Of a DNA stretch of 64,000 bases, positions 12,401 to 20,949 are shown piece after piece; within the stretch, counting starts at the first letter, position 1, and every line of letters starts with the position of its first letter. Under the pieces are notes generated by a model. It made no database searches. It was not told the origin of the DNA and was given only the letters and a program-made list of their open reading frames with translations. This DNA is from Taeniopygia guttata (Eukaryota > Chordata > Aves > Passeriformes > Estrildidae). The position numbers and the translations under genes are program-made. The stretch lies in contig NC_133025.1 of assembly GCF_048771995.1 (NCBI RefSeq), positions 1,798,001 to 1,862,000 on the forward strand, read 5' to 3'.

Positions 12401-15400
12401 TAATATAAATATGCTATATGATTATGTATATAATAATATAATAAAATATATATTATATTATATATGATTATATAATATAATATATAGGCATCATTCAGAA
12501 AGTGATTCCTAAAATGCAGAAATCAGATCTATTACACCTTCTCCTAAAGGAAAAAAAAAAAAAAAAAAAGATTTATCAACTACAGAGAATAAATATCCAA
12601 GTTGGACATTTAATTTTCATTATGCCAGCTGACTTGCCTTTAAGAAAGAATTTATTTTTCTATTCCATCCACCTCTAGAATGACAGATTCACTCTGGCCT
12701 GAGATATCAATTAGTGGAGAAAAGCATTGAGGCCACGAGGAAATGAGTGGTTGCTATGGAAAAATCTCTCCTCTGTATATAGCTGGCCTCAAGAGAAAAA
12801 AATAAAATAAAATATAAAATAAAATAAAATAAAATAAAATAAAATAAAATAAAATAAAATAAAATAAAATAATAAAAAAAAAAATCTCTTACTAAAATGA
12901 GCAGGGAGAGGAGCTGCTGTAAAAAAGTGCTGCTATTCTTGAACTCCATCTCTCAACTGAAATAATATGGTTGCCCCACCACAGCTTATTCCACTTGATG
13001 TTAAATTAAAAAAAAAAAAAAAAAGATAATGAGAGAAAAGGAGCAGCTGGTGGAATTCATCCCACTCTCCATTTGGCACCTTTCTAAATGTAAAAAATGT
13101 AATATTTTTTTTTTTTTTTTACCTTTTGTCATCCGTGGAAAACCCTGACAAGGGAAAACTCAAGGCTGGGAAAACCAAAACAAGCATCACTTGAATATTC
13201 TGCTGCCTGCAGAATCTGCAGCTTCACCTTGACATTTCTGCTGGGATTTTATCTCTGGGAAACAAAGTGAGGTTTAAACTCCACGTTCTCATTGATAAAC
13301 ATCTGCTGGTCTTAATGGGCCGTGGAATTTGGGGTATTTTAGAGGAGATCAAACATTTTGTGGGATGTTTGACACCATTAAAATGTCAGCCAGGCTTTGG
13401 GACACTAAAACTTTGTGGTCCAGTGCATTTCTCATCTGAAACTGTTTCACAAGCCAGGAATTTGTAGTTTATTTACTCCATACCATTAATTTTATTGGAG
13501 GAAAGCTCCATTTTCTGCAGGTGAATGTATCCAGAGAGAATGCTGATGTCACTCAACCCACGACCCTGCAAAAAGGAAAGGATTGTAATTATAATTTTAA
13601 TAACTGGTTAATAACTCAGCTCAGCAGAGGAAAGGTGCCCCAAGGTCCCTCCAGCTGCAGCAGGACAAGGTGACATCTACAAAAAGTGATGTTGGAGCAG
13701 CCAGAAATGGAGAAAAATGCCAAAAAAAAAAAAGAAAAAGATTTTGGAACAACAAAAAGAGAGCTGCAGTCAGGAAAAACACCAGGAAAAAAAAGCTGTG
13801 TGGAAAAGGGAGGGACAGAAGACACAACCACTTCAACTTCCTGAATTCAGCATTTCCAGGTGTTTTACACTTTTTTTTTTTTCCTCCAGCTGACTGAAGG
13901 AGGAAAATACATTTTTCACACCTAAGGACTGGATAAGGAAAAAGTAATAAAATCAAAATCAAAATCTCAGTGCTGATTAAAAAAAACCAAACCACCCCTT
14001 CACTCTGGCAGTCGGCAGGAGCCACTCTGAGTCTTATCAAAAACTCTGCACATGGAAGAAGCAGTGACAAAAATTTACCTCTTGACATTTTTTTCACATA
14101 GGCCATTTTTTTTTTTCAAATAGGGCAGCTATTTGCTGTTGAAAAAAAGGAAATATTTGTGCAGAAGAGCGCCATAAACTGATTTTTTTTTTGCTGGAAC
14201 TTACGGGAAGTGACAGATGGAGATAAACATATTCAGTGCCAGGGGCTGAGCGGCCGAAGGTGTGGAGTCCCTCAGCAGCGGTGTCTTCATCCAACACCCC
14301 CTCCAAGTGAGCCTAAAAAACACCAAAAAAAGGGAAAAATGGATTAAGGGGGATTTAGGAAGGGAAATTTCACACCTGGGAGAATCCAGAGGCTGCTGGG
14401 GTGAAAGTGGGAACAGGGTTGATAAAAGTCCTCAGTGAAATGCTGCTTCCAATGCTTCACCACCCCACTAAGAAAGAAGAATTTTAGGATAAATGATGAA
14501 CCCTGTCCTGAAAACACTGAACAGAAACTTGAGAAGGTGCATCAGGATTTTGCTGGGATTTTAAATTTTGTTCCCTCCTGGCTGAAGTGATGCCTCAGGT
14601 TTAGCTTTTATATTTTTCAGTTTCTGAGCTGCTTTAGTGTGTGGATCTGAGCTTCATATTATGGGATGGTGAGCTCTCTGCACAGAGCAGGGAGACAAAA
14701 CAATTCCTGCTCCAGCTGGGCACCAAGGACAAATGATCCAAATCTCAGCCCAGGAGCACAAACACCGTGGGCTGGAGAGAGAAAAACAAGCAGGGTGGGA
14801 CTGCCTGAGCTAAAGCTGGAATGGGACAATGAACTCCAAGGTGCCAATGGAGCAGAACTGATCCCAGGGAGAGCCCCCGGGAGCGCTCGTGCATTTTGGG
14901 GCCATTTTGGTTCATTTGGGTGCAGCCCTGGCTGGGCTCTGGTGCTGCCCAAGGTGGATCCACGGAGGAGATCCTTTCCATAAATCCCAAATTTATTCTT
15001 TAGCTCTGCTCTAGGTCAGATTCTCAAGGCATCAGAAGCACAGGTCCCATTCCCTGAGCTGCTGATTTCCCACCAGCAGGGCGCTGCACCCCAAAATGCA
15101 CATTATTGGGAGCACTTTCCTCTTGTTCAGCATGAGCAGCTCTGGGATGGCTCCTCAAAGGAAAAATCTTTGCCAAAGAGGCTGCTGGGCAGATGGCATT
15201 AATGAACCACAGTGTGAGTTTAACGAGAAAATCAGCCAATAATGGTTTGAGAAATTCTTCTCAGCTCCCAGGAACCACACGAGCATTGCTAACCTAGGGA
15301 GCTGCCTGACCATTCACAGTCCATCCACAAACGAAGAGATTTGACAAATCAAATTAAAACAGATGATAAATCATAATTAGACAAGTAATTTTAAATATAG

Positions 15401-16572
15401 AGTTTTACACCTTAAGTAAAGGAACTTTACAAAATAATTTTATGTACATTGATAATTATAGTGACAATATTAGTGGTAGAGCCTTGTGTGCTTCACTGTA
15501 CACACAAACAATAAACAAAGCCAGCACAGAAGTGTTTTCTGTTCCAGAGAGAGGGGGAAATGTGGGAAATGGAATTGCAGAGAATTCTCAAAGGCTGACA
15601 GAAAGCTCACACAGTGCATCTGTGTGCAAACCTGGAGATGAGAAATGCTGACTGAGAGATGCCCTGGAATGGGACAGACCCTGCTGGGAGAGAAATGGAA
15701 CTAGAGACAAGTTTCAAAGGGTGGCCTTAAAATCAGACTGGGTCCTTTGGAGAACTAGAACTGGTGTGACAGACCAAGAAACACTTATAATATATTGTAA
15801 CTAGGAAATAATTGGCTTCTGATTGTGATGGCACGAATTAAAACATCTGTATTGTCTCACCCTTCACATGAGGCTGAAAATGGAATAAACGTTTTTAAAA
15901 CACCTCTTAGCTGCCCCATCTCGGGGTCAGAAAAGGGCTTAATCCAACAGGGACCAAGAGAAATAATAGAATAATTTCATTATAGCGCCTACATGTCACA
16001 GCAAGGGAGAGCACAGAATAATTTCCACAAGGCAGAACATGAGGTGATATTTTGTGGTGTTGGGATTTAAAGCTCATCAGGGCAGGGAGAGAAAATTCAC
16101 ACGTGTCTCTTGGGGTTTATTGAAGCTCAAAAAGGAGCTTTAAAAAGGAAATGGGGTTGATTTGGCCATACATGTGCCAGTTTAATCTTATATGGCAGGA
16201 GCACTTGGCAGTGCTGGGTTAGTGGTTAGGATTGACAATCTTCAAAGTTGTTTTTTCCTGAGAGAGAGAGAGAGAGAGAGAGGAAGAATCCAGGAGGAGC
16301 CCGGACAGCACAGGGATGGGAGGAACCCTACAAAAGGCAGAAATGAGAGGTGCCGCCCTTCCTTCCCCCACATCCACACTGAGGGGGGAAAGGGCAGTTC
16401 CTACCCAAGCCCTGGGCTGAACCTCTGAGCGCTCCGGCTCTTCCTCCTCGCCCTCCTCCTCCTGCTCATCCTCGCGGTGAGGCGGCCCGGGCCGGGGCTG
16501 CGGCGGCTCGTCAGGAGGGGGAAGCGGCTCCCCGGGGCTGCCTTCTGTCCCGTTCTCCTCGCCGCCCGCCAT
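342..16572 (-). CDS. LRRGUK: LRRGUK, 5' half of the gene (exons listed separately)
   Basis: Leucine-rich repeats and guanylate kinase domain protein. In mammals it is a testis-enriched protein needed for sperm head shaping and tail growth; that role is family knowledge, not seen here. Seven exons join in frame: an acidic, proline-rich N-terminus, a segment with EYVYLHLSLP, then LRRs with hallmark phrases such as MPYLVELDASKNQLTTYFDF, GLSHNRLRATRGLQDLPL and GLEEHDLLEMINLENNQ. These align in order with the human protein as I remember it. All introns are GT-AG. The guanylate-kinase-like half must lie below position 1. One LRR exon expected between 7439 and 11290 was not found. The gene lies downstream of EXOC4 on the same strand, as in human. 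LRRC-family paralogues were considered, but the HDLLEMINLE and PYLVELDASKNQLTT segments fit LRRGUK best. Confidence 0.88.
423..1028. other. LRRGUK intron, unique sequence
   Basis: This is intron between the exons at 342-422 and 3125-3268. It contains a poly(A) run near 777-792 and otherwise nothing recognisable. Confidence 0.6.
1029..1845 (-). mobile_element. CR1 LINE 3' region, dimeric copy
   Basis: The CR1 sense strand is minus. Two CR1-tail units lie in tandem: unit one starts near 1029 with ACTCATCCATGGCAGGGACA and runs through CAGCCCCAGCTGCTCTGGCA; a second tail near 1555-1720 repeats the same words. They are joined by a spacer (about 1400-1550). CR1-like sequence (CTAAACCTCTCC...) continues to about 1845. 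The same two-unit arrangement is seen at 3890-4632 and 62466-63285. Confidence 0.85.
1846..3124. other. LRRGUK intron, AT-rich unique sequence
   Basis: There is no coding signal. An 18-bp palindrome, GTTATTAATATTAATAAC, lies near 2293-2310. Otherwise it is ordinary AT-rich intron. Confidence 0.5.
3125..3268 (-). CDS. LRRGUK: LRRGUK coding exon (LRRs)
   Basis: The exon has 48 codons, phase 0 to phase 0, with acceptor TTTTTCCTAG and donor GTACCAG. It encodes SFNQIEKVDGLKSLKSLQRV, DLSNNKIKSLQGLEEHD and LLEMINLENNQ, two canonical LRRs with NN ladder residues. It is flanked on both sides by dimeric CR1 copies in opposite orientation (1029-1845 and 3890-4632). Confidence 0.92.
3298..3600. repeat. 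Imperfect tandem duplication of about 145 bp
   Basis: The words ATAAACCTCTATG, GTTATTTGTTGGATTTGAGG and TAGCCTCATGCACATCCTGA occur twice, about 145 bp apart, as two diverged copies joined head to tail. It lies just inside the intron next to the exon at 3125-3268. Confidence 0.75.
3890..4632 (+). mobile_element. CR1 LINE 3' region, dimeric copy
   Basis: A plus-sense CR1 that ends with the diagnostic tail CCAACCCAAACC followed by degenerate ATTCCATG/ATTCCCTG 8-mers near 4600-4632. Like the copies at 1029-1845 and 62466-63285, it contains two tail units separated by a spacer with the words GGATTTTTATGGAAAATGGG and CATGAATTTCTTGGAGAGG. It is inverted relative to the copy at 1029-1845. Confidence 0.87.
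4633..6179. other. LRRGUK intron, unique sequence
   Basis: This is AT-leaning intron without coding signal or recognised repeats, leading into the AT-rich array. Confidence 0.5.
6180..7205. repeat. AT-rich array with repeats of roughly 190-215 bp
   Basis: Almost pure A/T. Words such as ACATTATATAAATAGATAA, AATGTATATAC and TATATAGAAATAT recur at about 6535, 6750 and 6940, which indicates a long degenerate unit rather than simple TA runs. Related words occur in another LRRGUK intron at 11510-11860 and 11990-12490. Confidence 0.8.
7314..7438 (-). CDS. LRRGUK: LRRGUK coding exon (LRR), after the missing exon
   Basis: The exon is 125 bp, phase 1 to phase 0, with acceptor CCCAG and donor GTGAGG. 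It encodes NEIQEIRGLEQCHSLAQLGL, then SHNRLRATRGLQDLPLRDLNL, i.e. two LRR cores. It corresponds to the human stretch beginning NEIEEISGLE. The exon is very GC-rich (CGGGGGCTGGAG, CCCCTCCGGGAC), unlike its AT-rich neighbours, and lies between an AT-rich array (6180-7205) and the pentanucleotide array (7675-8436). It needs one base from an upstream exon to stay in frame. Confidence 0.88.
7490..8640. mobile_element. Degenerate LTR-like element hosting the pentanucleotide array
   Basis: Left flank 7490-7674 (GGTGTCTGACTCGATTCAGG, GCTGAATGATTTATTTATTA) and right flank 8437-8640 (AACCACATTCCACAAGGGAC, AATTGTTTTCTCTTTCTTCC) resemble a common songbird LTR-type repeat as I remember it. The pentanucleotide array lies between them. 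I could not fix the termini or a TSD. Confidence 0.45.
7675..8436. repeat. Pentanucleotide minisatellite GGATT / GGGTT / GAGTT
   Basis: About 760 bp built from three 5-mers (GGATT, GGGTT, GAGTT). The right part settles into a regular 15-mer, GGGTTGAGTTGGATT. None of the units makes a stop codon in any frame on either strand, so long spurious open frames appear (for example 7634-8524 minus). GG doublets every 5 bases suggest two-tetrad G-quadruplex potential on the plus strand. Confidence 0.95.
9011..10407 (+). mobile_element. Solo LTR, ERVL-like, 1397 bp, 5-bp TSD
   Basis: It starts TGTCATGGTTTGAC and ends GTCAAACCATGACA, a perfect 14-bp inverted terminal repeat with TG...CA ends. It is flanked on both sides by AAGTG (9006-9010 and 10408-10412). 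A poly(A) signal AATAAA lies at 10279-10284, so sense is plus, opposite to LRRGUK. Five-bp duplications are typical of ERVL integration. No internal retroviral genes are present. Confidence 0.9.
10413..11290. other. LRRGUK intron, unique sequence; expected exon not found here
   Basis: There is an ATA-rich run near 10540-10555 and an AAATAAA-rich stretch at 11020-11120. The LRR exon expected between the exons at 11291-11391 and 7314-7438 was searched for by eye here and not seen. Confidence 0.5.
11291..11391 (-). CDS. LRRGUK: LRRGUK coding exon 4 (LRR)
   Basis: The exon is 101 bp, phase 1 to phase 0, with acceptor TTTCTAG and donor GTAAGT. The peptide begins DLSCVSHMPYLVELDASKNQ and continues LTTYFDFKAPKNLK. 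This is one of the clearest LRRGUK matches in the window. Eleven bases of its 5' edge plus the adjoining intron are copied 482 bp upstream (11863-12005), so a second, non-functional acceptor-like site exists there. The next exon of the family should begin with phase 0 and end with phase 1; it was not found before 7438. Confidence 0.92.
11381..12005. repeat. 482-bp tandem duplication spanning an exon edge
   Basis: ACAGGAAAGATCTAGAAA followed by about 120 bp of intron (11381-11515) recurs at 11863-11997 with few changes, after an AT-rich stretch. The unit is 482 bp and contains the first 11 bases of the LRRGUK exon plus its acceptor. The upstream copy lacks the rest of the exon. Confidence 0.9.
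11510..12490. repeat. AT-rich array related to that at 6180-7205
   Basis: Near-pure A/T with the same recurring words (ACATTATATAAATAGATAA near 11748 and 12128; AATATATAAAAATAGAATAT). It is interrupted at 11863-11995 by the duplicated exon-edge segment. Confidence 0.8.
12796..12875. repeat. (AAAAT)n microsatellite
   Basis: About 15 AAAAT/AAATA pentamers within an LRRGUK intron. Open frames across it are spurious. Confidence 0.95.
13484..13565 (-). CDS. LRRGUK: LRRGUK coding exon 3 (first LRR)
   Basis: The exon is 82 bp, phase 0 to phase 1, with acceptor TTTTTGCAG and donor GTATGG. It encodes GRGLSDISILSGYIHLQKME and continues LSSNKIN. The pattern LxKMxLSSNKI is a leucine-rich repeat, with asparagine at the expected ladder position. 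The split codon is completed in frame by the exon at 11291-11391. Confidence 0.9.
13566..14204. other. LRRGUK intron between coding exons 3 and 2
   Basis: Purine-rich runs (AAAAAAAAAAAAGAAAAAG) and T-runs. No gene or mobile element recognised. Confidence 0.5.
14205..14312 (-). CDS. LRRGUK: LRRGUK coding exon 2
   Basis: The exon has 36 codons, phase 0 to phase 0, with acceptor TTTTTTAG and donor GTAAG. The peptide starts AHLEGVLDEDTAAEGLHTFG and ends GTEYVYLHLSLP. The phrase EYVYLHLSLP just before the first LRR is characteristic of LRRGUK as I remember it. The 447-bp solo LTR at 14588-15034 lies in the intron between this exon and exon 1. Confidence 0.88.
14588..15034 (+). mobile_element. Solo LTR, 447 bp, with 4-bp TSD
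   Basis: It starts TGATGCCTCAGG and ends CTCAAGGCATCA (inverted TGATGCCT/AGGCATCA). The bases GAAG flank it on both sides (14584-14587 and 15035-15038). It is highly similar over its whole length to the element at 58099-58546, which confirms the boundaries. The poly(A) signal has decayed to CATAAA here; in the sister copy it is AATAAA. It sits in the first LRRGUK intron, antisense to the gene. Confidence 0.88.
15040..16200. other. LRRGUK first intron; part LTR-like
   Basis: Segment 15460-15960 has an LTR look (AATAAACG near 15890 followed by AGCTGCCCCATCTCG), but no termini or TSD could be fixed. The rest is unique sequence. Confidence 0.3.
16258..16282. repeat. (GA)n microsatellite
   Basis: A run of about 12 GA dinucleotides in the first LRRGUK intron, close to the exon 1 donor. 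Confidence 0.9.
16405..16572 (-). CDS. LRRGUK: LRRGUK coding exon 1 (start codon, acidic N-terminus)
   Basis: The exon has 56 codons from ATG at 16572 to a GTAGG donor at 16404-16400, ending in phase 0. No other in-frame ATG lies between this one and the preceding stop. The peptide begins MAGGEENGTEGS, is proline-rich (PPPDEPPQPRPGPP), then strongly acidic (EDEQEEEGEEEEPE), and ends VQPRAW. It is probably disordered and no domain is visible. It sits at the edge of a GC-rich promoter, as expected for a first coding exon. N-termini of this family diverge quickly, so the call rests on position, frame and phase matching with the next exon. Confidence 0.75.
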
Positions 16573-16860
16573 GAGCTGCGATAATGAAGGAGGAGACGGA
16601 GGAAACTTCGCTATGGGCGCCGTCCCCGCTCCGGCCTGGCCGCCGCCATTTGTTTACGCGTTGCCATGGAGACGGGAAGCGCCAACAGCCCCGCCAGCCA
16701 ATAGGAGCGCAGAGCGTGCAGCGGGGCAGTATGGGAATTGTAGTTCTCACTAGCGGTGCGCACCCGCTCCAGCCGCCTCGCCGCGGAGCATCTTGGGAGT
16801 TGTAGTTCGCCTCCCTGAGGCAGCCAGTGGCCTCGCTCCCGCCTCGAAAATAAATAATAT
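16573..16860 (-). promoter_or_regulatory. LRRGUK: LRRGUK promoter, CpG-rich, with X-box, CCAAT, YY1-like and ZNF143-like sites
   Basis: This GC- and CpG-rich stretch lies directly upstream of the LRRGUK start codon. Visible motifs: GCCGCCATTTG (YY1-like, about 16641-16651); GTTGCCATGGAGAC at 16660-16673 (RFX X-box); AGCCAATAGG (NF-Y CCAAT, about 16697-16706); GGGAATTGTAGTT (about 16733-16745) and CTTGGGAGTTGTAGTT (about 16793-16808), both ZNF143/SBS-like. No TATA box is evident, so dispersed initiation is likely. RFX2 drives many ciliary and spermatid genes through such X-boxes, which fits a spermiogenesis gene. Binding is inferred. The transcription start cannot be placed. Confidence 0.7.
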
Positions 16861-17041
16861 ATAAAAATAATTATAAATATGTCAATGTAAGGCGATAAAG
16901 AGGCGCACAAAGCCTCTCTGGCGTAGACAAAGTCTTTACTCAGTGTGTAGAGGGTGACCAAAGAGTTATTGGTCAATCACAAGGCAGCCCAGGCCGTTAT
17001 TAAGCTCGATTTGCATATTAACATTGACACCCAACCCCACC

Positions 17042-17648
17042 TGTGAAAAATGCGTATTTTAGGATTGGCTTTTGGCAAATATTAAAATGAATACTATATG
17101 TGCAATGTTAGAAAGTTATGCTCCATTAATTCTCTTAAGTAGGTGTTAAGTATAGTTTTAGGTTACAACATAATGTTAAAATAGAAACTCTGCGATGTAA
17201 GATATTGTTTACTAGCTCAAGAAAAGGGATAAGATAAACAAGAAACTTTTCACACAGAAATAACAGTGACAGGGCACATAAAGAGTTACAGCCTCCTTAT
17301 CAGAAAAGACAAACATCCTTCCACCTTCTTTCTGTCTTTATTAGACAAAACCCAAGAAATTAAGAAAAATTCTTAATTTGCAAGGAATTTATGCATCATG
17401 TATGAGCTATATGAATATGCAACAGGCTGTTGCTTTTAAGGTTTTTTCCTTTGTTCACAAGGCATGGTTTTGGCAGCTCAGTGCCCAAAAACACCCAAAA
17501 TTCTTTGTTTTTTATTGTCTCATAATGTCCTAATCCTCATTGTCCAAAATTTTTATTACTGTAATTTTATTACTATTTTTTATAACTATTTTATTGCTAA
17601 TAAACTTTTAAGATTTAAAAAAAAGAGAAGTGATTGGTGTTTTTCACA
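17042..17648 (+). mobile_element. LTR-like element, 607 bp
   Basis: It starts TGTGAAAAATGCG and ends GTGTTTTTCACA, giving a 9-bp inverted terminus. AATAAA lies at 17599-17604, so sense is plus. Flanks CCACC and CCAAT do not form a clean TSD. To its left, 16880-17029 begins TGTCAATG and ends CATTGACA and may be an associated fragment. It lies about 200-800 bp upstream of the LRRGUK promoter. Confidence 0.7.
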
Positions 17649-18375
17649 CCAATATATATATGTATAGACACACAGAGAGAAATATAAATATAAATTAGAT
17701 TTCTGTTATTCTACTTTTTTCCATGACACACCATAGTTGGTGGTGAAGTACTGTTTTTCCTTAAGAGAAAGGTACAATTTCAGAACTGATGGGGAGGGAA
17801 GATAAAAATCTATATAATTTTACCAGATTTTCGGGAAATAATGAGAGATGAGACTGTCACAGCATGGGAAAGCAAAATTACAGCTTTTGAAATATCTTTG
17901 TGTGTTGTCCTGATTTTATATCACGTGTATCTTACAGAGAGCAATCTGCTCCTAACACAAATTTGAAGTAAAGATGCTGAGGATATTTGAGTTTTTGGGT
18001 CTAACATCCACCTCTTTTTTTTTATTTTCCTTTTTTTTTTTTTTTCTTTTTTGCCAAAAGGATGTGCTGGAGGCTGACACTCCAGCTATGAAAGGAATCA
18101 GAACAATTTGCTTTTCCTTCCACCTTTCCTATTGTGTTTGGCACAGGCTTCAAGATCGTGGGATAATTAAAGCCCAGTAAAGATTATGAGGCTGTAAAAA
18201 GGAAATTGTGAAACCCTCATGAACATTTACAGCCCCCAAGGCAACATTTTGGGTTTGTGGTCTGGAGAAGTATTTCCTTGTCTCTTTAAGCACTTCCCTG
18301 GAATGATTCCTGGCAGAGCTGCTGGAATTTCATGGGGCTTTACAAAACAGAATCTCCAGGCTTTGGTTGTGAACT
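17649..18375. other. Intergenic sequence between EXOC4 and LRRGUK
   Basis: T-rich runs (18014-18052) and a short TA tract. No gene recognised. Confidence 0.5.
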
Positions 18376-18870
18376 GTTATGTCAGTTTGGGTGGGAAGGG
18401 ACCTCAAAGCTCATTCCAGGGACACCTGCCATGATCTCAGGGTGCTCCAGTCCTTCCTTGGACATTCCAGGGATCCAGGGGCAGCCCCAGCTGCTCTGGC
18501 AATTCCAGCCCAGCCAGGAATTCCTCATTCCCAAAATCCCATCCATGGCTGCCCTCTGGCAGTGGGAGCCATTCCCTGTGTCCTGTCCCTGCAGGCCTTG
18601 TCCCCAGTCCCTCTGCAGCTCTCCTGGAGCCCCTTCAGGGCCTGGAATGTGCTGGAAGCTCTCCCTGGATCCTTCTCCTCTCCAGGGGAACATTCCCAGC
18701 TCTCCCAGCCTGGCTCCATGGATTCCTCTGGACCTTCTCCAGCAGCTCCAGGTGCGGCTGCTGTTGGATCCAGCACTGGATGCAGAACTGGAGATGTTCT
18801 CTGCTCTTGTAACAGATCCCAGAGTGAGGACTGGGTCCCTCCTGCAGGGCAGATTTGGGGTTGGTCGTGC
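18376..18870 (-). mobile_element. CR1 LINE fragment
   Basis: The minus-sense CR1 tail begins at GTTTGGGTGGGAAGGGACCT and extends through GGACATTCCAGGGATCCAGG and CATGGCTGCCCTCTGGCAGT into more upstream CR1 sequence (CTTCTCCAGCAGCTCCAGGT). It is closely related to the units at 1029, 44789 and 62466. Confidence 0.87.
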
Positions 18871-19599
18871 TCTGCACAGCTCAGGCCGAAGATAAAGGAG
18901 GTTTCCAGGATTTTTGCACAGTTTCCAACACCCTCTTGTGGGTTTTTGCCCTTTGGGAAACCATCTCCCACTGCAAATGTGTTACAAATGCCCTGTGTGA
19001 CCGATTTCCATGGAGAAACAAGAACCAGAAAACAGGAAAGGAAAATTAATGCTGGGAGGGCAGAAAAGTTTCCCAAGGGCTGCTGCTTTCAGAGCCTGGA
19101 GCTTCTGTTCCATCCCTCAGAAGTGACAAACCCAGGACAGCCAGAGCCTGGTAAAACTGGGCAGCACCATGAGGACACCAGTGAGGGACTGTGGGGCTCG
19201 GCCCAAACCCAAAAGTGAGTGGAGACTCCAGAATTTCAAACACTTGGTGACCAAATGTGCCCTCAGGAGCCTCTGGTGTATCAGAGCCACCCTCTTCTTC
19301 CAGGGGAAGCCCCCCGAGTGTGGGGATGCTGAGGGTGGGGGGGTGTGGACACGGTGAGGGGATTGTCTGAGGAGTTATTTACTCCCAGCCATGACAGCTT
19401 GTCTCTACCCACAGCCCAGCTCTGAAAACAAAAACTGTTCCCAAAATCTCTGCCCCACACCCATGGTCTCTCCTGTTTGTGAGAGAGGGTTGGAAACAAA
19501 CGCCAACGCTTTGCAAGGGGATTATTTATCTCATATCCAATCCAAACCTTTCCTGCTAAAACCTGAGGTTGTTGCTTAGGGGAAAAGAAACCAAATCCC

Positions 19600-19990
19600 A
19601 CCTGGCTACAACCTCTTGTAAGGGAGTTGTAGAGAGTGAGCAGGTCCCCCCTGAGCCTCTTTTTCTCCGGGCTGAACAACTCTCTGTGATAAACAACCCG
19701 ATTTCTGTGCTCCAAAATCACAACAGCCGTGGTGTGTTACACTCGTGGTGGGAGGAAAACACAGTTCACTCCAAAAACACCTTCCCAGGAAAAAATATCC
19801 AGTGAGGATCCTTTGGTGGGGATTCTAAGATGCTGCTGCAAGGCAGAATCCTGGAATTAAGGTTGGAAAAGACCTCTGAGATCATGAAATCCAATGTCCT
19901 TGTGGTGTAGAGAGGAAGCTGGAGCAGGGAATGTCCCTGGGGGGCTGGAATGAGGTGCTTGGGGTCTGGATTCATTCCCACATCCCACAC
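19600..19990 (-). mobile_element. Two short CR1 fragments
   Basis: 19600-19690 holds GAGCCTCTTTTTCTCCGGGC plus the following CTGAACAAC, typical of CR1 antisense. 19845-19990 holds GGTTGGAAAAGACCTCTGAG plus GATCATGAAATCCAA, another CR1 tail type. Both are old and truncated. Confidence 0.6.
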
Positions 19991-19999
19991 GCTGCTCCT

Positions 20000-20940
20000 G
20001 CCTTTCTCCTTGCTGTGATCCCTGGAATATTCACTTCCCTCGTGAAGGTTTGGAGAGGACTGAGAGTCTGAGCTCTTGAGGAGACACCAGCTAATTGCAA
20101 ACTCTAATTACCTCAATTGAAAAATCTTCTCTTTCCTCTCCACCCGCTGCAGGCGAGTCCCTGCTCTGTTCACACCTCGTGGGGCTGTGATGGACAACGT
20201 GAGGAGCAGCTCGAGGAAAAACAATTTAAATAATTTGTTTTAGACTCAAAAATACTCCCAAAGATGAGATTTTCCTGATTTTATCCAATCTGTTCCTGGC
20301 CCCCACCGGCACAGCTGTTGGGTGGGTGGGAAATGTGGACTGCAAAGGCTGAGATCAGCAAAGCAGAGCATCAGATTATAAAGGAATTAATAATTAACCA
20401 GTTGCACACCAGGCCACAGCAGCCCAGTCTGAATTCAGAGCTCCTCACACATCACTCTCACACCTCAAATGGGATTTCCTTGTCCCAAGCAGCTCCTTTT
20501 CCCTTTCCCAAAGTCTGGGTAGGGAATATCCACCATTCCAGGACCTCCACGTTGCAGTGTCTGAGCAGGAGAACACAGATCTGTGATCCCAGGAACATCC
20601 CATCACCATCCCTCATGGAATTCTCCCCCATCCTGCAAACCCATCAGGGAAAGGGAGGAACTCCTGCAATTAATGGCCAATACTGACATGAGAAAAATTT
20701 GGATTATGAATAAAACGAGGGGAAAAAACCTCAAAAGATTCCTAACAACAAGAACTGATGGGTTCAGCTTCTTACATGGATGGTGAGAAGCCTCTGGAGT
20801 TGGTCTGTGGCAGCTGAGGGTTGGACTGAGTGACTCAGAAAATCATTTCCACATTGCTGGAGCCTTGGAGAACGCTGAATTTGGGGCTGGAAAGGAATCT
20901 TTGAAACACCTCAGGAATGACAGTTCTTAAAAACAACCAG
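20000..20940. other. Intergenic sequence downstream of EXOC4
   Basis: No exon, LTR or tandem repeat was recognised. Weak CR1-like words may remain. Confidence 0.4.
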
Positions 20941-20949
20941 ACAAACCAC

